Source: Flavobacteriaceae bacterium NBU2973 (GTDB lineage Bacteria > Bacteroidota > Bacteroidia > Flavobacteriales > Flavobacteriaceae). From it: a stretch of 64,000 bases of DNA. This document shows, one piece after another, positions 1 to 7,220 of the stretch. Each line of letters starts with the position of its first letter. Position 1 is the first letter of the stretch. The notes below the pieces were generated by a model. The model did not search any database, was not told the origin of the DNA, and was given only the letters and a program-made list of their open reading frames with translations. The position numbers and the translations under genes are program-made. The stretch spans positions 1 to 64,000 of the forward strand of contig JAOEIQ010000001.1 in NCBI GenBank assembly GCA_026162565.1. Direction: 5' to 3'.

Positions 1-499
1 TTTAGATGGTGTGTCTACACTCTTTATTAACACACCACCAAAGAGTTATTATTTAGTGGTTAGACATAGAAACCATAATGCAGTTATGACCCTTAACACG
101 ATTGGTCTATCAGAGAGTGCAACCACAACAGTCGATTTTAAAAATAGTGGTGTGTCTACCTTTGGTACGAATGCTCGAGTAGAATTAGCCTCAAATGATA
201 TGGCACTTTGGGCTGGGAATGTAAACGGTGACAATCGTATACGTTATCAAGGTTCCTCTAACGATACAAATGCTATAAAAGATTTGGTAATAGCCAACCC
301 AGGTAATACCAATGCCAACAATCTATTTTTCTATTTCGATTATGATAATGCCGATGTTAATCTAGATGGTCGTGTACGTTATCAAGGCTCTAGTAACGAT
401 GCTAATTTAATAAAGGATATCGTTATAGCACATCCGGAGAATGGTGCCAATAATAATTTATTCTTCTTTACAGAACAACTACCAGAAAATAATAATTAA
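1..499 (+). CDS. C-terminal part of a large surface protein with two dockerin-like repeats (5' end outside window)
   Basis: The reading frame is open from base 2, so the gene begins upstream of the window and only about 165 residues are visible. The visible part starts with a beta-rich segment (YYLVVRHRNH) that I associate with C-terminal regions of large flavobacterial adhesin- or hemagglutinin-like proteins. It is followed by two related units of about 45 residues, around bases 214-300 and 349-435. Each contains RYQGSSND followed by IKD, and the second has the calcium-loop-like DVNLDGRV typical of dockerin F-hands. The first loop is degenerate (NVNGDNRI). There is no T9SS sorting domain after the repeats; the protein ends with an Asn-rich tail. 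The next gene, 16 bases downstream on the same strand, does carry a sorting domain. The function of the full protein cannot be judged from this fragment. Confidence 0.75.
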   Translation, partial: LDGVSTLFINTPPKSYYLVVRHRNHNAVMTLNTIGLSESATTTVDFKNSGVSTFGTNARVELASNDMALWAGNVNGDNRIRYQGSSNDTNAIKDLVIANPGNTNANNLFFYFDYDNADVNLDGRVRYQGSSNDANLIKDIVIAHPENGANNNLFFFTEQLPENNN

Positions 500-515
500 A
501 AACAAACCCACAATT

Positions 516-1319
516 ATGAAACAGAAATACATCACACTATTAATCACATTATTTAGTCTAGCAGCATTTAGTCAGGCTTATGAGTTTAGTTTACAGTTTA
601 ATGGTACAGCAGGCACTGGTAACTTTCAGTTTAAGCTCATTGCGACGCCAGATTTTGATACAACAAATTCCTCAACATCAGATATGGGAGCGACTATTTA
701 CATCCCAACAGGCTATAGTTTAGGAAACTTTGCAACTGGTAATTCAAACCTACAATTTTTTGAATGGCAAGTTAATGGTGAAGTTACTATTGGAGGTGAA
801 GATTTAGTATCATTAGTAAGAACAGAAATAGTACAGAATAACTTTACACATACTTCTGGCGATGCTATAGAGTTATTGTTATTCGAAATCATTAGTGATG
901 GAGGTGATGGTAATAATCCCTCATCAGGATCCATAACGCTCGCTGATAACTCTGATCAGAATGTGATAGATAACTTTTTCGAGAGTTTTTTAAACATTGA
1001 TATTGGTAGTGGGACGAACGACTATTTTTCACAGCACGACCCTTCAGCTAACAGTATTAACTTTGAAACCTTATCGACTACAGACAACGTTTTAGTAGAT
1101 GCAGAGTTAAAACTATATCCAAATCCAACTACAGATGTTATATCTATTAATACAAGGGCAGATATTACTAACGTAGAGTTTTATAATATTCTAGGGAAAC
1201 GCGTATTACAAACCACACAAACAGAAAATATACCGACAAGCCAATTGGCGAATGGTATTTATCTAGTTACGATGTATACCAATCAAGGACAAATCACTAA
1301 AAAAATAGTGAAAGAGTAG
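516..1319 (+). CDS. Exported protein with T9SS type A sorting domain, possible partner of the upstream dockerin-like protein
   Basis: This is a 267-residue protein. The start at 516 was chosen because it opens a clean signal peptide (MKQKYITLLITLFSLAAFSQA); an in-frame ATG at 441 would overlap the upstream gene and place 25 odd residues before the signal. The middle part is beta-rich with no catalytic motif that I recognise. The C-terminal 75 residues are a type A CTD: LYPNPTTD, then a central FYNILGKRV, then LANGIYLV and a basic end (KKIVKE). It should therefore leave the cell by type IX secretion and be anchored on the surface. Its tight coupling to a gene that ends in dockerin-like repeats suggests that it could supply the anchor or cohesin-like partner; that role is inference. 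A hairpin terminator follows at 1350. Confidence 0.8.
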   Translation: MKQKYITLLITLFSLAAFSQAYEFSLQFNGTAGTGNFQFKLIATPDFDTTNSSTSDMGATIYIPTGYSLGNFATGNSNLQFFEWQVNGEVTIGGEDLVSLVRTEIVQNNFTHTSGDAIELLLFEIISDGGDGNNPSSGSITLADNSDQNVIDNFFESFLNIDIGSGTNDYFSQHDPSANSINFETLSTTDNVLVDAELKLYPNPTTDVISINTRADITNVEFYNILGKRVLQTTQTENIPTSQLANGIYLVTMYTNQGQITKKIVKE

Positions 1320-1349
1320 TTAGCTTTATTATTTAGTTTAGTTACTTTT

Positions 1350-1384
1350 AAGGAAGTCATTTGTAGGGAATGGCTTCCTTTTTG
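1350..1384 (+). terminator. Rho-independent terminator after the T9SS protein gene
   Basis: AAGGAAG at 1350-1356 pairs with CTTCCTT at 1374-1380, extended inward by TCAT/ATGG with one G-T pair, and followed by a T-run. It lies 30 bases after the stop codon. Confidence 0.75.
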
Positions 1385-1474
1385 TTTGTCTAATTATATA
1401 TAAAAACTATATAATGCGTAAATAAAGTCAGATTACTACAATAAAAGTTAAAATTTAACACAGATTATCGTACT

Positions 1475-1545
1475 CATCGATGAAATGCATCTAAAATCGT
1501 CTTTCAGAAGCCCTATATTTTCTGCTATTGTGCATTTCATCGATG
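1475..1545. repeat. Perfect 15-bp inverted repeat upstream of the small exported protein genes
   Basis: CATCGATGAAATGCA at 1475-1489 is repeated as its exact reverse complement at 1531-1545, with 41 bases between. The shorter box TTCATCGAT recurs at 1587-1595. The rest of the 336-base gap between 1320 and 1655 is AT-rich and shows no gene. No transposase is present, so a regulatory or structural role is more likely than insertion-element ends. Confidence 0.6.
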
Positions 1546-1580
1546 TTTTTTTTCTTCTCATAATTCAAAACAAGTTAGTT

Positions 1581-1600
1581 ATGTAGTTCATCGATTATTT
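1581..1600 (+). promoter_or_regulatory. Upstream box, copy 1 (ATGTAGTTCATCGAT)
   Basis: ATGTAGTTCATCGATTATTT lies 75 bases before the start of the first small exported protein. A close copy at 1986 precedes the second paralogue. The AGTTCAT core resembles half-sites bound by LytTR-type regulators, but the assignment is a guess from pattern. Confidence 0.4.
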
Positions 1601-1655
1601 TCATTTTAAACTCAAAATGCGTGCTTTATTTGCATCGACAATAAGAAAAACAACA

Positions 1656-1931
1656 ATGAAAAAATTAGTAATCTTAATCGCATTAATAATAGCACCTTTA
1701 GCTGCTGCATCTCAAAACAATACAGATGCTATAGTTAACGGAGTTAATGCTATTATTAAATTAGATTCTAATTTATCTATTACTGATGTTTCAAATAAAA
1801 GAAACCATACTTATTTTGTTTCTGATAAAGAAGCTATACAATTAAATCATAAAAAAAGTAACGATCTTATTAGTATTAAGTCTTTTAGAAAGACAACACA
1901 ATTAAGATCTAGACAAACAAGACGCTGTTAA
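1656..1931 (+). CDS. Small exported basic protein, paralogue 1
   Basis: This is a 91-residue protein with a signal peptide (MKKLVILIALIIAPLAAASQ). ATG at 1656 is preferred over 1617, because the upstream codons are not signal-like. The mature part is polar and lysine/serine-rich. Its C-terminus contains KKSNDLISIKSFRK followed by LRSRQTRRC and ends at the cysteine. The same pattern ends the neighbouring 83-residue protein, so the two are paralogues. No known domain is recognisable. The conserved basic tail ending in a single Cys could indicate a secreted peptide-like or surface role, but nothing in the sequence proves it. A terminator directly follows, so each copy is its own transcription unit. 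Confidence 0.65.
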   Translation: MKKLVILIALIIAPLAAASQNNTDAIVNGVNAIIKLDSNLSITDVSNKRNHTYFVSDKEAIQLNHKKSNDLISIKSFRKTTQLRSRQTRRC

Positions 1932-1954
1932 TCAATTAATCTATATTGTTTAAG

Positions 1955-1983
1955 AGCCGAAGTATTTACTTCGGCTTTTTTAT
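1955..1983 (+). terminator. Terminator after small exported paralogue 1
   Basis: GCCGAAG at 1956-1962 pairs with CTTCGGC at 1969-1975, followed by a run of T. Confidence 0.8.
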
Positions 1984-1985
1984 TT

Positions 1986-2006
1986 ATGTAGTTTGTCGAT
2001 GATTTA
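1986..2006 (+). promoter_or_regulatory. Upstream box, copy 2 (ATGTAGTTTGTCGAT)
   Basis: ATGTAGTTTGTCGAT at 1986-2000, followed by GATTTA, matches the box at 1581 except for the two bases after GTT. It lies 125 bases before the second small exported protein. Confidence 0.4.
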
Positions 2007-2110
2007 TTTAGTTTACTTACTTAAAACCAGATAAACAGACTTCTCACCTACTTTTCTTCTAGTTCTCAATAAGATATAATTACTTTACAGTGCTATTTAA
2101 TTAATTAATC

Positions 2111-2362
2111 ATGAAAAGAGTATTCATTCTACTGTTTATGGTAGTGCTTGTTATTTCTGCCACTGCCCAAAAAAACACAGACAGTACAAACTTTGAAATA
2201 ACAGACATTTCAAAGTTTAAAGTTTCTATTACCTACCAAGAACATTTATCTGCTAAACAGAACGTACAATTGATAAGCTACAAGAAAAGCAAAGATTTAT
2301 TTAGCATAAAAACCTATCGAAAAGCTTCTCGCTTACGCTCGAAAAAAGTTCGTGTTTGTTAA
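2111..2362 (+). CDS. Small exported basic protein, paralogue 2
   Basis: This is an 83-residue protein with a signal peptide (MKRVFILLFMVVLVISATAQ). The last 26 residues align with those of the preceding gene: KKSKDLFSIKTYRK, then LRSKKVRVC and stop. The middle segment also aligns loosely (ITDISKF against ITDVSNK). The pair looks like a tandem duplication with conserved ends and a drifting middle. No domain is recognised. There is no clear terminator directly after the gene; an interspersed repeat begins about 120 bases downstream. Confidence 0.65.
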   Translation: MKRVFILLFMVVLVISATAQKNTDSTNFEITDISKFKVSITYQEHLSAKQNVQLISYKKSKDLFSIKTYRKASRLRSKKVRVC

Positions 2363-2489
2363 ATCCCTTAATTAATTTATATAAAAAAGAGGTTGTCTGA
2401 AAAGCAAGTATTCTTGTCTGTTCAAGCATTAACAAATTAAGAATATATTTTGAACAAAGTTAGCTTACAAAGTAAGTCGAGAACTTTAA

Positions 2490-2532
2490 CCTACTGATTA
2501 TCACAGTAGGTCTCGACTGCGCTCGACCTGAC
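2490..2532. repeat. Interspersed palindromic repeat (CTCGACTGCGCTCGAC type)
   Basis: A hairpin CCTACTG/CAGTAGG (2490-2510) is followed by GTCTCGACTGCGCTCGACC (2510-2528). I recognise this kind of motif as a recurrent intergenic repeat in flavobacterial genomes. It lies between the convergent ends of the small exported protein gene and cphA, and may help to terminate both transcripts. Confidence 0.55.
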
Positions 2533-2570
2533 AAAATAGTTTTTTTGACTTTTCTAAAGCCTATTTTATT

Positions 2571-5213
2571 TTAATCAGCAAAGGAGAGTTCTCCTCTAGC
2601 CTCTTGTTCTTTAAAATGTTTAACTAAATCTAATGCATCTGGAATAACATCACTACATAAAATAATCAACGATCCTTTAACTGCATTTTTAACAGCATAG
2701 GTAATGGCTTCTTTTTCTGATGGAATAATAGTTGTTTTCTTATTAGGGTCTTTAGCGATTATACCATCGTTAAGCATCTTAATAAGCTCTTCTTCTGTTT
2801 TGCCTCGTAAGCGTTTATCTTGACGTATGATTATTTCATCAAACATTTCAGCAGCTATACTTCCCATTTCATTATTGTCTTCAACACGACGATCTCCAAT
2901 ACCAGCAATAATACCCACTTTAACTGTAGCATCTAATTCATCTGTGAATTTTTGAAGTGCACGCATACCAGCAGGATTATGAGCATAATCTAATAATATA
3001 CTAAACTCGTTAAATTTAAATAGGTTGAGTCTTCCAGGTGTTTGAGCGGCAGAAGGAATTAATGTTTCTAATCCAGCCTTTATATCTTCGTTGCTGATGC
3101 CTTGAACATGAGTTGCCAATACAGCTGCAAGCACATTTTGAATCATAAATTTAGCCTTACCTCCATAAGTTAAAGGAATATGTTCAGCTTTCATAATACG
3201 CATTTTCCATTCACCTCTACAAATGGTTACATAGCCATTTTCGTATATTGCTGTGATTCCATTTAGTCTTTGTAAGGCTTTTATTCTAGGATTATTCTCA
3301 TCCATAGAAAAAAGAGCCACATTACACACAACATTACGCCTCATATCGTAAACCAAATCGTCATCTGCATTTAAAATAGCATATCCTTCGGGTAGCACAG
3401 TTTCAGGTATAACGCCTTTAACTCTGGCCAATTGTTCTACCGTATGAATTCCTTTTAACCCTAAATGATCTGCGGCAACATTGGTTACAATGGCCACATC
3501 ACATTTTTTAAATCCAAGACCAGCTCGAAGCAATCCGCCTCTTGCACATTCTAGTACAGCAAAGTTTACAGTTGGATCTTTAAGAACAAACTCTGCACTA
3601 GCTGGACCAGTACAATCTCCTGTCATTAATAATCTATTCTGTATATAAACTCCATCACTGGTTGTATACCCAACACGATGTCCTTTCATTTTTGCAATGT
3701 GAGCGACCAACCTAGAAGTGGTTGTTTTACCATTAGTACCAGTAATTGCTATTATTGGAATACGTCCTGTGTCGCCTTTTTGTGGGAATAATTTATCAAT
3801 TACTGGAGCTGCCACATTGCGTGGTAATCCAGTAGTTGGAGCTAAATGCATTCTAAAGCCAGGACCAGCATTGACTTCAAGCACTGCTCCACCTGTTTCA
3901 GAAAGTGGTTTTGAAATATCTGTAGTCATGACATCAATACCACAAATATCTAGATCAATAATTTTTGAAATACGTTCCGCCATGGCAATATTAGCTGGAT
4001 GAACTATATCTGTGACATCTTCGGCTGTTCCACCTGTACTTAAATTGGCTGTATCTTTTAATACTAATTTTTCACCATCAGTTAAAACAGAATCTAAAGA
4101 ATAGCCTGCATCTTTAATAATGGTTTTAGTAAGATCGTTTATGGTTATTTGTGTCAACACCTTTTCATGACCATAACCTCTGCGAGGATCTTTATTAACC
4201 TCATCAACTAATTCTTGGATTGTTGACTCTCCATTACCAATTACATGAGCTGGAGAGCGTAAAGCAGCAGCAACTAATTTATTGTTTATTACAAGTAGTC
4301 TATAATCTTCACCAACGATAAACTTTTCTACTATAATAGCACCACTACGAGAACTTTCTTTAGCCTGTCTAAAAGCTTCAAGAGCATCTTCATAATTGTT
4401 AATATTTACGGTAATGCCTCGTCCATGATTGCCATCAATTGGTTTAATTACTAATGGGTAACCAACATAACGACAAGCTTCTTCTAAACTACGTTCACGA
4501 CGAATAATATCACCTCTTGGTACTTCTACTTCTGCTTGCTCAAGTAAAAATTTAGTATCTTCTTTATCACAAGCCAATTCTACACCTATACTACTTGTCT
4601 CACTTGTAACTGTAGCCTGAATTCGTTTTTGATTAGCGCCATAGCCTAACTGACATAAGGAGTACTTGTTTAATCGAATCCATGGAATACCTCTAGCTTC
4701 GGCTTCTTCTACAATGGAACCTGTACTTGGACCTAATCTATCAGCTTCACGCAATTCTCGCATTTGCTGAATATCTTCAGATAAATCATAATCGTCTCCT
4801 GATATTAAAGCTTCACATATTCTCACTGAAGCTTTAGCTGCGTAACGCCCAACGGACTCTTCCATATAAGCAAACACTACATTATAAACACCTTCTTCTC
4901 CATAACCTCTTGTTCGTCCAAAACCAACATCCATTCCAGCAAGGGTTTGAATCTCTAAAGCAATATGCTCAATAATGTGTCCCATCCACGTTCCTTCTTC
5001 TACGCGTTGAAAGAAACCACCTGGTTCACCAACCGAACAACGATGCTCATACATGCCAGGGAACATTGCTTTTAAACGATCGTAAAAACCATCGACTTTA
5101 TTAGATGGTAACTCCTCCATTTCCTGAAGGTCTAATACCATAACAATTAACTTATGTCTCCTTATTGACCAGTAATTTGGTCCACGCATAGCATCAATAC
5201 TTCTTATCTCCAT
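2571..5213 (-). CDS. cphA: Cyanophycin synthetase
   Basis: This 880-residue protein is of normal length for CphA, which makes multi-L-arginyl-poly-L-aspartate by adding Asp and then Arg in two ATP-dependent steps. The N-terminal domain (about 1-160) carries the family sequence GTWMGHIIEHIALE. An ATP-grasp domain follows (about 210-480; KPIDGNHGRG and EVNAGPGFRMH). The C-terminal half is a Mur-ligase-like domain with the P-loop GTNGKTTTSR near residue 492 and LDYAHNPAG near 730. It is divergent from cphB, 101 bases away, and part of a three-gene cyanophycin cluster. No truncation or missing key motif was seen. Cyanophycin would be a cytoplasmic nitrogen and carbon store. Confidence 0.93.
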   Translation of the reverse strand: MEIRSIDAMRGPNYWSIRRHKLIVMVLDLQEMEELPSNKVDGFYDRLKAMFPGMYEHRCSVGEPGGFFQRVEEGTWMGHIIEHIALEIQTLAGMDVGFGRTRGYGEEGVYNVVFAYMEESVGRYAAKASVRICEALISGDDYDLSEDIQQMRELREADRLGPSTGSIVEEAEARGIPWIRLNKYSLCQLGYGANQKRIQATVTSETSSIGVELACDKEDTKFLLEQAEVEVPRGDIIRRERSLEEACRYVGYPLVIKPIDGNHGRGITVNINNYEDALEAFRQAKESSRSGAIIVEKFIVGEDYRLLVINNKLVAAALRSPAHVIGNGESTIQELVDEVNKDPRRGYGHEKVLTQITINDLTKTIIKDAGYSLDSVLTDGEKLVLKDTANLSTGGTAEDVTDIVHPANIAMAERISKIIDLDICGIDVMTTDISKPLSETGGAVLEVNAGPGFRMHLAPTTGLPRNVAAPVIDKLFPQKGDTGRIPIIAITGTNGKTTTSRLVAHIAKMKGHRVGYTTSDGVYIQNRLLMTGDCTGPASAEFVLKDPTVNFAVLECARGGLLRAGLGFKKCDVAIVTNVAADHLGLKGIHTVEQLARVKGVIPETVLPEGYAILNADDDLVYDMRRNVVCNVALFSMDENNPRIKALQRLNGITAIYENGYVTICRGEWKMRIMKAEHIPLTYGGKAKFMIQNVLAAVLATHVQGISNEDIKAGLETLIPSAAQTPGRLNLFKFNEFSILLDYAHNPAGMRALQKFTDELDATVKVGIIAGIGDRRVEDNNEMGSIAAEMFDEIIIRQDKRLRGKTEEELIKMLNDGIIAKDPNKKTTIIPSEKEAITYAVKNAVKGSLIILCSDVIPDALDLVKHFKEQEARGELSFAD

Positions 5214-5276
5214 TTTGGTTGGTTTTTTTAAAGTGAAAGATTATAAATATAGACATTTTCAATAAAAAAATTACCT

Positions 5277-5284
5277 TATTTTTG
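5277..5284 (+). promoter_or_regulatory. Candidate -7 element for cphB (TATTTTTG)
   Basis: TATTTTTG fits the Bacteroidota TAnnTTTG box and lies 30 bases before the cphB start. No convincing -33 TTTG is present at the usual distance. Confidence 0.35.
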
Positions 5285-5314
5285 CCCAATATTAATTTTT
5301 TTTAGATTGACTAT

Positions 5315-6178
5315 ATGCTGAATGCTAAAGGCACATTGATTCCTATTGGAGGGAATGAAGATAAAGGACTTGAACATAATGAAATGTATACTTTGGAGTT
5401 TATTGACGAAGGGATTTTGTTTCATGTTGTAAAAGAAGCTGGTGGAGAAAAAGCAAGAATTGTAGTCATCCCAACTGCCTCAAGCATTCCTGTAGAAGTT
5501 GGAGAAAATTATCTGGATGCTTTTTCTAAATTAGGTTGTAAAAATGTTACTGTTTTAGATATTAGAAATCAAAAAGATTCTGAAAAACCAGAATCTATTG
5601 AAGCCATGAAAAAAGCGAATTGCATTATGTTTTCAGGTGGTGACCAATCAAAAATTACAAAGCGAATTGGTGGAACTACCATTCATAAAATTCTTTTAGA
5701 TCGCTATCAAAATGAAGAAGGCTTTGTAATTGCTGGAACAAGTGCTGGAGCTATGGCTATGACTCATGAAATGATTGCTGGTGGAAGCCCAAGAGAAGCT
5801 TTCGTTAAAGGTGCAGTAACTATGTATAAAGGGTTGAGTTTAATTCCTGAATTAATGATAGATACTCATTTTATTCAACGAGGTCGATTTGGTCGAGTTT
5901 CAGAAGCTATTGCAAAATTCCCTAATCTACTTGGAATTGGTTTAGCAGAAGATACTGGAATGATTATTAAAAATGGAAACGACTGTACTGTAATTGGATC
6001 TGGAATGATTATTGTTTTTGATGGTAGTTCACTTACTCATAATAATGAAAAAGTTTTAAAAGAAGGTACTCCTATGACTATGGCAAACATGACTGTTCAT
6101 GTATTATCTAATGGCGATCAATACGATATTAAAAATAGAAAAGTATCTGTACTTCCAATCGAAGCGCCTTTTATTTAG
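5315..6178 (+). CDS. cphB: Cyanophycinase
   Basis: This 287-residue peptidase belongs to family S51. It cuts cyanophycin into beta-Asp-Arg dipeptides. The nucleophile motif GTSAGA is present, with Ser at residue 143, and the chain starts with the family-like GTLIPIGGNEDKG. There is no signal peptide, so it acts in the cytoplasm on stored polymer, unlike extracellular CphE enzymes. It is divergently transcribed from cphA, and its stop codon overlaps the convergent isoaspartyl peptidase gene by 4 bases. The three enzymes together give synthesis, depolymerisation and dipeptide cleavage. Confidence 0.93.
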   Translation: MLNAKGTLIPIGGNEDKGLEHNEMYTLEFIDEGILFHVVKEAGGEKARIVVIPTASSIPVEVGENYLDAFSKLGCKNVTVLDIRNQKDSEKPESIEAMKKANCIMFSGGDQSKITKRIGGTTIHKILLDRYQNEEGFVIAGTSAGAMAMTHEMIAGGSPREAFVKGAVTMYKGLSLIPELMIDTHFIQRGRFGRVSEAIAKFPNLLGIGLAEDTGMIIKNGNDCTVIGSGMIIVFDGSSLTHNNEKVLKEGTPMTMANMTVHVLSNGDQYDIKNRKVSVLPIEAPFI

Positions 6179-7131
6179 TAGTTATAAATTGAAACCTCTT
6201 CTGCTCCGGTTGAAGATTTTGAAGCGCGATACATCCCTTCAGTATTAAAAGGCATGGCAATATTTCCTTTAGCATCCACAGCTATTAAGCCTCCATCTCC
6301 ATTAATCTCTAAAATGCGTTTATTAATAACTTCGTTGGAAGCATCTTCTAAACTCATTCCTTTATGTTCCATAAGCATGGCAACATCATAAGCTACGACT
6401 CCTCGAATAAAAAACTCACCACTTCCAGTACAACTAATAGCACAGGTTTTATTATTAGCATAATTACCTGCGCCAATCATTGGACTGTCTCCTACTCTTC
6501 CCCATTTTTTATTAGTCATTCCTCCAGTAGAAGTGGCTGCAGCAATATTTCCGTTTTGATCACAAGCTACTGCACCAACGGTTCCGAATTTTGAATCTTT
6601 TTGACTTCGAGTTGCCTCAGTCACCGATTTTGAATGATCTAATTGAAAACTATCTGTATCTTTAATTTCTAACCATTGATTATGTCGAAATTCATCATAA
6701 AAGTATGATGCATCTTCAAGTTTATAATCTAACTCTTTAGCAAATTGCATGGCGCCTTCTCCTGCAAGAAATACATGCTCACTTTTTTCCATAACATCAC
6801 GTGCTAAACTAACTGGGTTTTTAATTCCAGTAATTAAGGATACAGCTCCAGCATTAAGCGATTTACCATCCATGATTGCAGCATCCATCTCATGAGTACC
6901 TTCAGCTGTAAATACTGACCCTTTTCCGGCATTAAACAAAGGCGAATCTTCCAATAACTTTACTGCCACCTCAACTGCTTCGATAGAAGACTTGCCCTCC
7001 TCTAAAAGGTTGTAACCTGCATCTAAAGCATATTTTAAAGCTGATTTATATTTTGACTCTAATTCTGGAGTCATCATACCTTTTACTAAAGTTCCTGCGC
7101 CTCCATGAATGGCAATTGAGAATGTTTTCAT
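6175..7131 (-). CDS. iaaA: Isoaspartyl peptidase / plant-type L-asparaginase
   Basis: This 318-residue enzyme is an N-terminal-nucleophile hydrolase. ATG at 7131 is chosen because the chain then begins KTFSIAIHGGAG, the family's usual start; the in-frame ATG at 7167 would add 12 atypical residues. The autocleavage site is FGTVGAVA, giving Thr184 as the catalytic nucleophile of the beta chain. GGMTNKKWGRVGDSP and GTGSGEFF are the following substrate-binding segments. No export signal is present. The family splits beta-aspartyl dipeptides, so in this context it most likely finishes cyanophycin breakdown by releasing Asp and Arg, and may also clear isoaspartyl peptides. Confidence 0.9.
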   Translation of the reverse strand: MKTFSIAIHGGAGTLVKGMMTPELESKYKSALKYALDAGYNLLEEGKSSIEAVEVAVKLLEDSPLFNAGKGSVFTAEGTHEMDAAIMDGKSLNAGAVSLITGIKNPVSLARDVMEKSEHVFLAGEGAMQFAKELDYKLEDASYFYDEFRHNQWLEIKDTDSFQLDHSKSVTEATRSQKDSKFGTVGAVACDQNGNIAAATSTGGMTNKKWGRVGDSPMIGAGNYANNKTCAISCTGSGEFFIRGVVAYDVAMLMEHKGMSLEDASNEVINKRILEINGDGGLIAVDAKGNIAMPFNTEGMYRASKSSTGAEEVSIYNY

Positions 7132-7220
7132 CTTAAAAAAATTACTTCGGAAAATTACAAATTGCATTTTAATGCCACAATTAAGTTTCGTAGTTTTATA
7201 GTCTTCAACAAAACATACAT

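Noticed and set aside
441-515. Upstream in-frame ATG extending the T9SS protein by 25 residues
   Set aside because: It overlaps the preceding gene and would bury the clear signal peptide that starts at 516.
1475-1545. Terminal inverted repeats of an insertion element
   Set aside because: Only 41 bases lie between the arms and no transposase is present.
3718-4002. Plus-strand frame opposite cphA
   Set aside because: It is a shadow of the highly conserved cphA reading frame and has no family resemblance; the same holds for the other antisense frames in nrdA, rseP, feoB and polA.
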